Part shown: in pieces, positions 28,353 through 36,577 of the stretch
Position numbering within the stretch: position 1 is the first letter of the stretch
Layout: every line of letters starts with the position of its first letter
Source of the DNA: an uncultured Christensenellaceae bacterium
GTDB lineage: Bacteria; Bacillota; Clostridia; Christensenellales; UBA3700
NCBI GenBank assembly: GCA_944380285.1
Contig: CALWGZ010000012.1
Span: forward strand, 1-52,622
Reading direction: 5' to 3'
DNA: 52,622 nt
Program-made: the position numbers and the translations under genes
The notes under the pieces: generated by a model
What the model was told of the DNA's origin: nothing
Databases searched by the model: none
The model's input: only the letters and a program-made list of their open reading frames with translations

Positions 28353-28595
28353 TTAATCTTCGTCGTCCTCGCCGGGCGGAGTTGAGAACCCAAGATACTC
28401 TATCGATTCTTCCGGAGTGGACAACCTCACACGGTCGCCCTTGACAAGGACAACATATGGATGTCCTCTAAATGCGAACTCTGTATAGACAGGCTTATAA
28501 ACCTCGTAGCCTTTCCACGGTACGCTTTTCTTGTAACGACTCGCTCCGAGCGCTCGTATCGCCAATTTTATATTCTTTGTTGTCTCGTCTGTCAT
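28353..28595 (-). CDS. Hypothetical 80-residue protein with STPPGEDD tail
   Basis: An unrecognised 80-residue protein. A basic N-terminal half (LAIRALGASRYKKSVPWKGYEVYKP) is followed by a short beta-rich stretch (HPYVVLVKGDRVRLSTPEES) and the acidic tail STPPGEDDED. AAGGAG lies nine bases before the ATG at 28595, and a consensus promoter sits about 75 bases upstream. The tail is duplicated 310 bases downstream (27998-28042). The mixed fold could be an OB- or SH3-like barrel, but that is a guess. Confidence 0.7.
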   Translation of the reverse strand: MTDETTKNIKLAIRALGASRYKKSVPWKGYEVYKPVYTEFAFRGHPYVVLVKGDRVRLSTPEESIEYLGFSTPPGEDDED

Positions 28596-28669
28596 TTTCT
28601 TATACTCCTTTCAAATTTTCCGACTACTTTTCTCCTTCAAGGCATTGTCTGTTCTTACCTTGCAAAGAC

Positions 28670-28698
28670 ATCATACAACATTATTTAGGCAATTTCAA
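28670..28698 (-). promoter_or_regulatory. Promoter of the small-protein locus
   Basis: TTGAAA (28698-28693) and TATGAT (28675-28670) on the minus strand, spacer 17. Confidence 0.75.
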
Positions 28699-28899
28699 GA
28701 GCAAAGTCGCCGATTTTTGAGCGATGTACCGAGTATGGTACATACTTTTGCGATTTTAAAACAGTTTAGAGGCAATTCGGCTGATTTGGCAATATTTTCG
28801 CTTTGACAGGTACAGTCATTCCATACAAATCACGAGGGCAAAACAAGGTAAGCCCGACTAGCCCGCATAGATCGCCGCAAAGGCGGCAACAATTGCGAT
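28699..28899. other. Divergent intergenic region with a palindrome
   Basis: TGTACC-GAGTAT-GGTACA (28725-28742) is a perfect six-base-arm palindrome, 27 bases upstream of the minus-strand promoter. TTGACA at about 28803 is a possible plus-strand -35 with only a weak -10. A small GCCGC/GCGGC stem precedes the plus-strand gene. Confidence 0.45.
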
Positions 28900-29634
28900 A
28901 TGGCACGCTATATAGACGGATTTTTTGTGACGGCAGGGCTCTTTGTCGCGACGTTTTTGCTGACGGGCTTGACCGAGATGAGCTTATGGCTGAGGGTGCT
29001 GACCGCGCTGCTCGCGCTTTGCGTGGGCGCGGCGATCTTTGCCGCGATCGTCAAGCGAAAGAACGACGGCGCGGACACGCGCGACTTCGTTACATATTGC
29101 GCGCTCGAACCGAGCTTTGCCGAAAAGGTGTTTGAAGCGACCTACCCCGACGCGGTCAAGCACGGCGACATCTTTCTGCTCAAAGACGGCGCCGCCTTTG
29201 TCAACGCAAAGATCGCGCCGCTGTCGCCCGACACCGTCGCGGCGTGCCGCCGCAAATTTTTGGACGCCAAAGCAAAGCAAGGCTTCATAGTCTGCAACGA
29301 TTGCGCAAAGTCGACGTCCGTCTTTGCCGCTTCGCTGCCCGACTGCCCGATCTATGTGCTGACCTTCCGCAACCTGCTCCGCCGCGCAAAAAAGCGCAAA
29401 ATCGCCGTCGTATGCCCGCCGCTCAAACAACGCCCGACCTTCAAGACGATGCTTTCGATGTTCTTCTCGCGCAAAAACTCATACCGCCTCGCCGCATGCT
29501 CGCTGCTGCTGTTCGCGATGTCGGGCTTGACCGTCTTCAAGACATACTATCTCGTATGGGGCTTTGTCACAGCCGCGCTCGCGATCGCCGCCCGCGCTGC
29601 CGGATATATATCCGAAAAACGTAATAATAATTGA
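28900..29634 (+). CDS. Integral membrane protein of unknown function
   Basis: A 244-residue protein with two hydrophobic helices at the N-terminus (about 8-28 and 30-50) and two at the C-terminus (about 196-212 and 215-235). These hold a cytosolic domain of about 140 residues. The middle contains CALEPSFAEKVFEATYPDAV, a Cys pair in GFIVCNDCAKS, and a strand IYVLTFRNLL followed by a basic patch RRAKKRKIAVV. I do not recognise the family. Strand order at the end of the middle domain vaguely recalls membrane-tethered nuclease-fold proteins, but no active site is visible. The ribosome site is weak. The stop TGA lies in the 25-bp repeat at 29624. Confidence 0.65.
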   Translation: MARYIDGFFVTAGLFVATFLLTGLTEMSLWLRVLTALLALCVGAAIFAAIVKRKNDGADTRDFVTYCALEPSFAEKVFEATYPDAVKHGDIFLLKDGAAFVNAKIAPLSPDTVAACRRKFLDAKAKQGFIVCNDCAKSTSVFAASLPDCPIYVLTFRNLLRRAKKRKIAVVCPPLKQRPTFKTMLSMFFSRKNSYRLAACSLLLFAMSGLTVFKTYYLVWGFVTAALAIAARAAGYISEKRNNN

Positions 29635-29648
29635 TACTAATTGATAAT
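29624..29648. repeat. Copy 2 of the identical 25-bp dispersed repeat
   Basis: Identical over 25 bases to 4163-4187. It contains the stop codon of the preceding plus-strand membrane gene and ends 11 bases before the abiEii stop on the other strand. Confidence 0.75.
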
Positions 29649-29658
29649 ACTCGATAAT

Positions 29659-30564
29659 TCAATCAAATATCTTGGCGTCGACAATACGCGCAAGCGCATC
29701 TATGCACTCTCGATACTCGACAGGCTTAGTAAGCAAAGCCAGCGTTACGTTTTGATAGTCGCTTTTGAATGCGTCCTCTTTGACCGCTTGCGCCAAAATC
29801 TTTGACACCGACACTCCGCTTGCAGCCGAATAGTTCACCTTGCCTGTCCGTCTTTCCTCTCTCACAAGTTTTGCAAGCCGCTTCAATTCGTCGTCAAACA
29901 CAACAAGTTCCGACAGCCGATATATGTCATATATGTGACGTGAAGTCTTGTCGAACTTTTTAGACAGATAATAATCGCAGACGGCAAACACCTTGTCGAC
30001 AAATGTCCTTTCCAATGTCTGCACCTCGATCTCGAAAGGCGCAAGCTCGAACTCGTTTACCGCATCGCAATCGCCGATCTCGACCATCCAATTACATATC
30101 ATTGACTCGATCTTCTTCTTTTCGACAGGATAAGGCTTTTGCATATATGCCGTTTCGACAGCAATGTATGCCGACAGTCCGTTCATGCCGAAAAGAGGAT
30201 CGTAACTTACAAGATATCTGTTGAAATCTCTTCTGCTCTTTATCTCATCGATATTTTCGATTTTCACCCCGAGTTCTTCACAAGCGTCGACGATCGCCAA
30301 TTTGAAAAACTTTTTATTTGCCTGTCCGCGGTTGTCTTCATCGAGAGTGAGATCGATATCTTCCGAAAATCTGTCAATCGCGTGATAGCACTTCGACAAC
30401 GACGTACCGCCCTTAAAGACAAGACCCGGCACTCTTGCCGCAAGGCTCTTCAAGAGCGCGGTCACATAGTGATCTTTCTCTATCATCGCCTCCGGCATCG
30501 ACATCGACACCGACGCCCCTCTTATCGCCTGCGCAAACAGCGCCTTGTCCTCATGCAATCGCAT
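29659..30564 (-). CDS. AbiEii-family nucleotidyltransferase toxin
   Basis: A 301-residue nucleotidyltransferase of the AbiEii/AbiGii (MenT-like) type, the toxin of type IV AbiE systems. Some relatives block growth by adding nucleotides to tRNA, and others abort phage infection. The core motif FKGGTSLSKCYH (about 50-61) gives the G-(G/S) loop, and FSEDIDLTLD (66-75) gives the metal-binding Asp pair. LERTFVDKVFAVCDYY is the conserved helix further on. The ATG at 30564 is preferred over one at 30576. It overlaps the antitoxin gene by 14 bases, as expected for a cotranslated pair. Confidence 0.88.
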   Translation of the reverse strand: MRLHEDKALFAQAIRGASVSMSMPEAMIEKDHYVTALLKSLAARVPGLVFKGGTSLSKCYHAIDRFSEDIDLTLDEDNRGQANKKFFKLAIVDACEELGVKIENIDEIKSRRDFNRYLVSYDPLFGMNGLSAYIAVETAYMQKPYPVEKKKIESMICNWMVEIGDCDAVNEFELAPFEIEVQTLERTFVDKVFAVCDYYLSKKFDKTSRHIYDIYRLSELVVFDDELKRLAKLVREERRTGKVNYSAASGVSVSKILAQAVKEDAFKSDYQNVTLALLTKPVEYRECIDALARIVDAKIFD

Positions 30565-31174
30565 CCAACACCCCATCGGTCAGCAATCTCTTCGCAACTC
30601 TCGCTGGAAATTTTCGCGACATATCAACAAGTTGTTCCGCCCCGATATCGCCTTCTTTGAGATATTCGACGATGCGCTTGCGGGCAAGATCGTCAAGTCG
30701 CTCATTTTTTTTGAGATCTCCGAGCAGTTGCAATATTGCGTACGCGCGCACGTTTCTCTCGTTGATTTCGCAGCGCGATCTGCGCACGACAAATTGTCTG
30801 CCGCATATTTCGATACATCTTTTGCGCGACTTTTCGCGATTGGAAACGATCTCCGTCACCGCAGGCACCTGCATTGTGACCGCCATCGCATTTTGCAATG
30901 CAAGCCCGCAGACCACCCCGAAAATTTCCCCGTTTGCCTCGATATATCTTTTACTCGCGATATCATAAGCCGTCGGGCATATCTCGCCGAACCTCGTCGC
31001 TTCGGGGATGCAATACACCCCTTGCGCCAGCTTTTTCAACTTTTCGGCGGCTTCGGCTTCGTTGATCGACCTGAATACCCAAGCAGAAGAATACTCGGCG
31101 AAACTCTTCAAGATCTCGTCGGTGAAAATCGGCTTGTTTTTGCCGTAAACACTTTGCAGTCTGTCCACAAACAT
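30551..31174 (-). CDS. AbiEi-type antitoxin with DUF6088-like pattern
   Basis: A 207-residue protein directly upstream of and overlapping the AbiEii toxin. Family features: an N-terminal winged helix (residues about 15-70; VFRSINEAEAAEKLKKLAQGVYCIP) and a C-terminal domain with YDIASKRYIEANGEIFGVVCG and a basic QFVVRRSRCEI stretch. Antitoxins of this class repress their own promoter and neutralise the toxin through phosphorylation control or other indirect means. AAGGAGG precedes the ATG at 31174, with a strong consensus promoter just upstream. Identity rests on both sequence pattern and position. Confidence 0.82.
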   Translation of the reverse strand: MFVDRLQSVYGKNKPIFTDEILKSFAEYSSAWVFRSINEAEAAEKLKKLAQGVYCIPEATRFGEICPTAYDIASKRYIEANGEIFGVVCGLALQNAMAVTMQVPAVTEIVSNREKSRKRCIEICGRQFVVRRSRCEINERNVRAYAILQLLGDLKKNERLDDLARKRIVEYLKEGDIGAEQLVDMSRKFPARVAKRLLTDGVLDAIA

Positions 31175-31198
31175 ATGCGCGTCCTCCTTTCCGTTTCT

Positions 31199-31227
31199 AT
31201 TATATTATTTTTTACTAAAATTGTCAA
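31199..31227 (-). promoter_or_regulatory. AbiE operon promoter
   Basis: TTGACA (31227-31222) and TATAAT (31204-31199) on the minus strand with a 17-base spacer: a full consensus promoter. Confidence 0.9.
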
Positions 31228-31245
31228 CATTTCTCTCACAAAGAT

Positions 31246-31273
31246 AAAAAAATTGCGCCGCTTGCGGCGGCGC
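31246..31273 (-). terminator. Terminator after the DUF1989 gene
   Basis: GCGCCGC (31255-31261) and GCGGCGC (31267-31273) form the stem. On the minus strand it runs into AATTTTTTTATC. It separates the DUF1989 operon from the AbiE promoter. Confidence 0.9.
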
Positions 31274-31286
31274 GGCTAATTTGAGT

Positions 31287-31868
31287 TCAATCCTCGACGT
31301 AGACCTTGATCGACGAGCACTCTCCGTCGTTGCATGCGCTCTCGTGCACGCTGCACGCCGATATCCCGACGAATGCGTCCATCTCCGCGCGAAGCACGAC
31401 GCGGTCGCCCGGCAGCGACTTGGGCGCAAGCACTTTTACCGAGCCGTCAGCGGCGATCTCGGTGTTCATGAACAGATTGACCGGTCTGATCTCGGGGTGA
31501 CGCTTTTTCATCGCGTGATCGATGTTGTCAAGACACGTCGGATGTCCGGCGCCGTCATTGTAGAAAAAGTCGTACATCTCTCTGCGGCAGCTCGGGTGCA
31601 GTATGTCGTGCGCGCCGACGTCGTCCGCGACCAGCGTGAACATGGGGCGATAGCGATCGGAATAGATGACGTCGCCCTTTTTCAACTTTATGCTGCGGTT
31701 GACGTCGATCGTCACCCCCGTCGACAAAAATTCGTCGCCGTTTTCCGCCGCCTCGGCGAAAAAGTCGGCGACCTGACCGCCGTTCATGTCTTCGACGATC
31801 ACATTGCCGCCCTTCTTGACAAAGAATGATGTCGCGGTACACGGTTCGATGATGTACTCTCTCTTCAT
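31287..31868 (-). CDS. DUF1989 (urea carboxylase-associated family) protein
   Basis: A 193-residue DUF1989 protein. The family is linked to guanidine/urea carboxylase loci, but the biochemical role is not settled. Recognisable blocks: VKKGGNVIVEDMNGGQVADFF, STGVTIDVNRSIKLKKGD, LHPSCRREMYDFF, and PVNLFMNTEIAADGSV, with the late GDRVVLRAEMD and the Cys-rich SACSVHESACNDGECS. The conserved His and Cys residues may bind a metal. GGAG lies five bases before the ATG at 31868. No urea carboxylase gene is in the window. It is the last gene of a minus-strand run from 36503. Confidence 0.85.
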   Translation of the reverse strand: MKREYIIEPCTATSFFVKKGGNVIVEDMNGGQVADFFAEAAENGDEFLSTGVTIDVNRSIKLKKGDVIYSDRYRPMFTLVADDVGAHDILHPSCRREMYDFFYNDGAGHPTCLDNIDHAMKKRHPEIRPVNLFMNTEIAADGSVKVLAPKSLPGDRVVLRAEMDAFVGISACSVHESACNDGECSSIKVYVED

Positions 31869-32059
31869 TTGCTCTCCTCTTTCGTTTTCCGAATTGCGGA
31901 CGTTCGTTCTTCAACGCCGCCCTGCGGCATTTCGCGTCCGCTTGCACTATATTTTATTCTTGCTTTCTCCGCACAGCCGCACGGACGGCAAAGCATGCTT
32001 TTGCCTGTGCCGCGGACGGACATTCCTGCGTTCAAAGTGTTTTGCGCGTCACTCCTCAC
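31865..32059 (-). CDS. Possible small Cys-containing protein between the HD and DUF1989 genes
   Basis: A 64-codon open frame begins at a GTG inside the end of the HD gene and stops by ATGA overlap with the DUF1989 start. Its middle has LCRPCGCAEKARIKYS, with three cysteines that could bind metal. The exact fit between two genes and the terminal overlap argue for translation. Against this, the GTG has only a weak ribosome site and I recognise no family. It may instead be an untranslated spacer with inverted repeats (GGCAAAAGCATGCTTTGCC is nearly palindromic). Confidence 0.3.
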   Translation of the reverse strand: MRSDAQNTLNAGMSVRGTGKSMLCRPCGCAEKARIKYSASGREMPQGGVEERTSAIRKTKEESK

Positions 32060-32753
32060 CCGCCTTGTCGATCTGGTTGGGTGACATCTGGCGGACGGTG
32101 TTGATGATTATGTCGTTGATATACAGCCTGAACGCGCATCCCAAAAAGCGCGCCGCCTTTTCGCACATCATCATGCGCGGCAAAAACAGCCTCAGGTAGT
32201 CCATCACCGACGACGAGTTGTCCATGTAGAACTTGATGCTGATGATCTTGTGTTCGCTGTCGACGAGTACGATGTTCTTGCGGATGGAATAGTTGACGAT
32301 GTCGTGGATGTCGTCAAAGTGCTGCGCTATCCTCTTCACGCGCGTGCGGTGAGCGTCCGACTTGTCGGCGATGATGAGCGCAGCCGCGATGGGGTTGACG
32401 ACCCAGCCGATCTCCTCCTCATGGTTGCCGACCGCAGCGCAGATCTCGCATACGTCGTCGAGATCCATGCCCATATCGCGCAATATCGGATAGCAAAGCG
32501 TCGCGGCGGTGATGCCGTGGTTTTTGCGGTTGATCATATTGCCCACGTCGTGGATGTAGCCGGCTATCTTGGCGAGTTCGCAAGTCTTTTCGTCATAGCC
32601 GAGCTTTGTCAAGATCATGTGCGCGGTGCGCGACACATAGCTGACATGCCTCAAACCGTGCTCGGTATAGTTCATCACGCTGAGCACATGCCCCGCCTCA
32701 CGGATGAGCGCTTGGATCTCGGGGTTGTTCTGTACGTCGTCGAAAGTGACCAT
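32049..32753 (-). CDS. HD-domain phosphohydrolase-like protein
   Basis: A 234-residue HD-superfamily protein, expected to bind divalent metal and hydrolyse a phosphate ester; the substrate is unknown. The metal-ligand residues are visible: EHGLRHVSYVSR (31-42), the HD pair in AGYIHDVGNMINR (64-76; H68, D69), GNHEEEIG (about 112-119) and ADKSDAHRTRVKR. The C-terminal 80 residues look like a separate alpha-beta domain. The pattern resembles small cyclic-nucleotide or (p)ppGpp-type hydrolases, but no (p)ppGpp-specific motif stands out. It follows the TPR gene by 21 bases. Confidence 0.85.
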   Translation of the reverse strand: MVTFDDVQNNPEIQALIREAGHVLSVMNYTEHGLRHVSYVSRTAHMILTKLGYDEKTCELAKIAGYIHDVGNMINRKNHGITAATLCYPILRDMGMDLDDVCEICAAVGNHEEEIGWVVNPIAAALIIADKSDAHRTRVKRIAQHFDDIHDIVNYSIRKNIVLVDSEHKIISIKFYMDNSSSVMDYLRLFLPRMMMCEKAARFLGCAFRLYINDIIINTVRQMSPNQIDKAGEE

Positions 32754-32774
32754 ATCTTCTCCCTTTGTACGCGT

Positions 32775-34529
32775 TCAATAATAGAGATCGTCTATGTCGA
32801 CCTCGGCGTCGATCTTGTCGACCGCGCAGCACGCTTTGGCGAGTTCTTCACCGTTATCGAAGTCGTAGTGTTCGACAAAGAACTTGAACATCTTCACGAG
32901 CACGACCGGCTCGGAGATCTTGTCCATGATCTTATATTTTTTGATCGCCTTGACGAGATAGCGCGCCGCGTCGTCGAGCTTGCGCGGCTCGTTCCTTCCG
33001 CGGATCGCCGACTTGACCTTGATGATGCCGTACGCGTCGAGGAGCGGCTCGAATTTTTCGGGAAGATCGAGCAATTCGCCGGGCACGCGCACGTCCATGC
33101 GATAGAGCCGCCCGTTCACGACATAGTAGGCGAACATCCTCGATTGCTGCAAAGTGAGCGCGTGCAGCGTCAATTCGCGCATCTCGGGCGAAAGGTCTTC
33201 GTCGAGCAGCCTGTCTTCGAGCTTTTCGACAAAGCGCGGCGGCAGCTCGTCCGCGTTGAGCGCGATCGCCTCCGCCACCGTCAAATATTGCCAATTCCCG
33301 TCGTCGGCAGACGAGCCGTAACGCGCGATATAATCGAGTTCGAGCGCATATCTGTCCAACACCTCCGCAAACGCGTCGGCGTCGAAATTGTCATAGGTCG
33401 CGTCCGCCGCCCGCTTGCACTCTTCGAGCGCGGCGTTCATGTCGCGGTCCATCTCGTCGGGATAGAAGGATTCGAGTTCGGGATAGATCTCGCAGTCGGG
33501 ATAGGACTTGAAGTAGCGCATCACAAAGCGTGCGTCGTCCCCGTCGCCGAACATCGCCGCCTGACGGGCGATCAGCTTGCGCGCCTCGTCGCGCCTGCCG
33601 TTGAGATGGAGGGCAAGCGCATATATCTTGACGAACAGATAGTCCTCGTCGTCCAGTTCGAGCAATCTCTCGGCGTACGCGAGCAAATGCGGGTAAAATT
33701 TGAGTTCGACAAACAACTCGGCGATGTCGTAAATGTCGTCGTTGTCCTCGATCCCGCCGTCCTCGGAGAGCGCCGTCGCGACGCTTTCCGCCTCGTCGGC
33801 GTCACCGTCTTTGAACGCGCTGCGACAATATATGCAGCGCGCCCGCGTGTGTGCGGGGACAAGCGCGAACACCTCGCGGCACGCGTCCATACACGCGCGA
33901 TATTCGCAGCGGTCGTACTCGCACTTTGCGATCATCAACAAGATCGTCACGCGATATTCGGACGGACACTTTTGAAGCATCTTGCGCAATTGCGCGATCG
34001 CCTTGTCGTATTTCTTTTTGGAGATGGACTTTTTGACGTCGGCAAAGTCGTCGAGCAGCGAAAAATCGGGCGCGTCGTCGCCGACGTCGTCCTCGGACGC
34101 CATGCCCGCCTTTTCGGACACGGACATGTCGGCGAACATCTTCTCCAAAGATGAAAAATCGGAAGGCGCCGCCTCGCGCTTGCGGCGGCTGAGCGAAAGA
34201 TAGTAATTCGCCGCCTCGTATTTTTTGAGATCGTAGCAATTGGAGACTATACCGCGGATCGCGGGCTCGAGATAGGCGTCTCTGATCTTGCCGCCGTTGA
34301 CGAGATAGTGCTTGACCGCTTTGAAGTAGGCAAGATTGGACATCGCCCCGTTGCGGAGCTCGGCAAAAGCCCTGCCGCGCAACATCTCCGCGTCCGCGCC
34401 CTTGCAGCCGCAGTCGTTGAGATAGACGAGACAGTTCTCGGCGTTGCCCTTGTCCAGCATGGAGTGGGCGAGCGCGAGCTGTTCGAGAACGGAAGTCGCC
34501 TTGCCCGAAATGTTAACTATCTTTGCCAT
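32775..34529 (-). CDS. Tetratricopeptide-repeat-like helical protein
   Basis: A 584-residue cytosolic protein made largely of helix-turn-helix repeats. The clearest TPR-like units lie at about residues 175-320, for example YDKAIAQLRKMLQKCPSEY, DEAESVATALSE and YPHLLAYAERLLELDDEDY. The rest is acidic and helical, with no catalytic motif. The N-terminal segment (SVLEQLALAHSMLDKGNAEN) is also repeat-like. AAGGA lies five bases before the ATG at 34529, which overlaps the end of hslO by 17 bases. It is probably a scaffold or adaptor. The neighbours, redox chaperone hslO and an HD hydrolase, suggest a stress-related role, which is inference only. Confidence 0.7.
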   Translation of the reverse strand: MAKIVNISGKATSVLEQLALAHSMLDKGNAENCLVYLNDCGCKGADAEMLRGRAFAELRNGAMSNLAYFKAVKHYLVNGGKIRDAYLEPAIRGIVSNCYDLKKYEAANYYLSLSRRKREAAPSDFSSLEKMFADMSVSEKAGMASEDDVGDDAPDFSLLDDFADVKKSISKKKYDKAIAQLRKMLQKCPSEYRVTILLMIAKCEYDRCEYRACMDACREVFALVPAHTRARCIYCRSAFKDGDADEAESVATALSEDGGIEDNDDIYDIAELFVELKFYPHLLAYAERLLELDDEDYLFVKIYALALHLNGRRDEARKLIARQAAMFGDGDDARFVMRYFKSYPDCEIYPELESFYPDEMDRDMNAALEECKRAADATYDNFDADAFAEVLDRYALELDYIARYGSSADDGNWQYLTVAEAIALNADELPPRFVEKLEDRLLDEDLSPEMRELTLHALTLQQSRMFAYYVVNGRLYRMDVRVPGELLDLPEKFEPLLDAYGIIKVKSAIRGRNEPRKLDDAARYLVKAIKKYKIMDKISEPVVLVKMFKFFVEHYDFDNGEELAKACCAVDKIDAEVDIDDLYY

Positions 34530-35397
34530 TGCGATCCTTGTCGAATATATTGCGGACGTCGTCCGCGTCGAAAACGTATTTTTTTCCGCAGAAGTCGCAG
34601 CCGACCTCGATCCTGCCCGCTTCGGCAACGATTTTTTCCGCCTCAGCCCTGCCGAGGAGTTTGATCGCCGCAGCGGTGCGCTCGCGCGAACAATCGCATT
34701 CGTACGCCGGATAGACCGGCTCGAGATCGCTCTTTTCGAAGTGTCCGAAACGGTCGTCGATCAGCTGTTGCGGCGAAAACTTCGCGACTCTCTCGTCCAT
34801 GTCGGTGAAGTCGCGGACGATGTCTTCGAGCATGACCAAGATCTCGTCCGTGCAGCCGGGCATCGGCTGGACGATCACACCGCCCGCCGCGACTATCTCG
34901 CCGTTTTCGTCAAACTTGACGCCCGTCGCGACCGCAGACGGGAGCTGTTCGGACTGAGTGAAGTAGTAGGCGAAATCGGCGTCTATGCTGCCGTTGACAA
35001 GGCGGCTGTAACCGTTGTACGGCTCTTTGAGCCCGAAGTCCTTGATCACCGCGAGCGTGCCCTCGCGCCCGACGACGTCACTCACCTTCGCGTCCGGTCT
35101 GTCGGCAAGACAACCGGGATGCTCCATATATCCCCTGACCTTGGCGCCCTCTTTGCCGGCAAAGACCATCTTGCCGCCCGCGCCGTCGCCGTACAGAATG
35201 ACGGTGAGCTTGTTGCCGAGGTCTTTGAAGCCCGCGCTCATGAACGCCGCGAGCGTCAGCGCCTTGGTGAAAGCGCGCGCCGCCGCGACCGAAAAGCCGT
35301 GGATCTCCCTCGCCCTTTTCGCCGTCTCGGTGATGTCGAGCGCGCTGACGATCGCCTTGCCGCCGAACAATATCGACCTGTTGAGAATGTCCATCAT
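34513..35397 (-). CDS. hslO: 33 kDa redox-regulated chaperone Hsp33
   Basis: A 294-residue holdase activated by oxidation. The N-terminal domain carries LTVILYGDGAGGKMVFAGK and VRGYMEHP, with GREGTLAVIKDFGLKEPYNG typical of Hsp33. The C-terminal redox zinc site has the expected four cysteines, CDCSRER (about 241-247) and CDFCGKKY (about 274-281), which release zinc on oxidation. Length is normal. The ATG at 35397 overlaps the upstream gene's stop (ATGA). Confidence 0.95.
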   Translation of the reverse strand: MMDILNRSILFGGKAIVSALDITETAKRAREIHGFSVAAARAFTKALTLAAFMSAGFKDLGNKLTVILYGDGAGGKMVFAGKEGAKVRGYMEHPGCLADRPDAKVSDVVGREGTLAVIKDFGLKEPYNGYSRLVNGSIDADFAYYFTQSEQLPSAVATGVKFDENGEIVAAGGVIVQPMPGCTDEILVMLEDIVRDFTDMDERVAKFSPQQLIDDRFGHFEKSDLEPVYPAYECDCSRERTAAAIKLLGRAEAEKIVAEAGRIEVGCDFCGKKYVFDADDVRNIFDKDRNGKDS

Positions 35398-36503
35398 CTG
35401 CGCCTGTATTGCGGACGTTTGCCGCCCTTCTTGCCGCCTTTGCCGCCGCCCTGCTTGGGCTTTTGCTGCGGTTGCAGCTGAGGCTGAGCGTCCGCTCCCT
35501 CCTCGCCTTGCGCCTCGGACGCCGCGTCCTCGTTGACGGGTCGGACGTCCGCCTTGCCCTGCTTGCGCTTTTTGCCGCCCTTCTTGGACGTCTCCGCCTG
35601 CTTTTGCTCATACTCGTAGAGTGTGTTGAGCGACATGTCGCCTATCCACATACCCATCGATACGTTGCAGGTCATCAGGAATGAGCCGCCGTAGAACAGC
35701 ATCATGACGTAGATGATGTAGTTGAGCACGTCGACCGCGAGCAGCGCGAAAGGCGCCGCCATCAATATGGTCACGAATATGACGTTGAACGCAAAGATCA
35801 AAAAGCACAATACCGCATTCTTGATGCTCACGCCGTAACCCGTCCTGTACATCACAGACATCGGCAGCCACACCCCGACGAACAGCGCCGTCAAAAGCGC
35901 GATCAACAGCGCGGTGATGCTCCAGATCCAAATGCCCGCGGACGCCGAACCCGTCGTCGAAGTGAGACGGATGAGTTCGATCGTCGACCAGGCGGCGTTG
36001 GTGCCGACCAGCCCCATGAACGTGAACGCGGTAAGGAACTTCCACCAATGCAGCTTTATGCCGCGGAAGTAGTGCTTGGGCTTGACCTCGACGCCCCACA
36101 TCCAGTTGCGGATGCAGTGATAGGCGCCCGCGCAGCCGATCGAGAGGATCATCATGCACGGCGTGAAGAAGTAGAGGAAAAAGTCCTGTCTGATGCCGTA
36201 GATCATGTTGATGCCGGCGACGGTGTCGTCCGTCAAGCCGTAGCCTATGCCTATAAATCCGGAAAAGTTGAACCCCGCCTCGGCGATCTGCGACGTCTCG
36301 TACATGCCCATCAATACGATGAACATCACGACGAGCGGCGCGGCGAACAGCGCTGTGACGAGATTGACGGCAAGCATACCGAGCTTGTGCTCGCTCATCG
36401 TGGAGATGACCTTGCGGAAGCGACCTCTCTCGGTATAATCTCTTTCGGGACCAAGGTCTTTGACGACGGTCAATTTGCTTGCAAGTTGTGTGATCTTGGA
36501 CAT
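35394..36503 (-). CDS. Polytopic membrane protein with basic low-complexity C-terminus
   Basis: A 369-residue unrecognised protein. About six hydrophobic segments lie between residues 40 and 300 (for example MLAVNLVTALFAAPLVVMFI and WIWSITALLIALLTALFVGV). A cytosolic tail of some 65 residues is rich in Lys, Gly and Gln (KKGGKKRKQGKAD and later QPQQKPKQGGGKGGKKGGK). The membrane part has a DUF624/YesL-like feel, but I cannot confirm it. The tail could bind nucleic acid or ribosomes. GGAG precedes the ATG at 36503. It heads the operon hslO-TPR-HD-DUF1989. Confidence 0.7.
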   Translation of the reverse strand: MSKITQLASKLTVVKDLGPERDYTERGRFRKVISTMSEHKLGMLAVNLVTALFAAPLVVMFIVLMGMYETSQIAEAGFNFSGFIGIGYGLTDDTVAGINMIYGIRQDFFLYFFTPCMMILSIGCAGAYHCIRNWMWGVEVKPKHYFRGIKLHWWKFLTAFTFMGLVGTNAAWSTIELIRLTSTTGSASAGIWIWSITALLIALLTALFVGVWLPMSVMYRTGYGVSIKNAVLCFLIFAFNVIFVTILMAAPFALLAVDVLNYIIYVMMLFYGGSFLMTCNVSMGMWIGDMSLNTLYEYEQKQAETSKKGGKKRKQGKADVRPVNEDAASEAQGEEGADAQPQLQPQQKPKQGGGKGGKKGGKRPQYRRR

Positions 36504-36548
36504 TATTGTCTCCGTAATGCCGCACGCGCGGCGTATTTTCGTATTATT

Positions 36549-36577
36549 ATATTACACTATCGGCGGCAAAAGCGCAA
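36549..36577 (-). promoter_or_regulatory. Promoter of the membrane-protein/hslO operon
   Basis: TTGCGC (36577-36572) and TAATAT (36554-36549) on the minus strand, spacer 17. The leader contains a short GCCGC/GCGGC stem. Confidence 0.6.

Noticed and set aside
31869..32048. A guanidine (ykkC-type) riboswitch before the DUF1989 gene
   Set aside because: The association of DUF1989 with guanidine/urea genes prompted a look, but I could not match the conserved ykkC blocks; only inverted repeats are visible.
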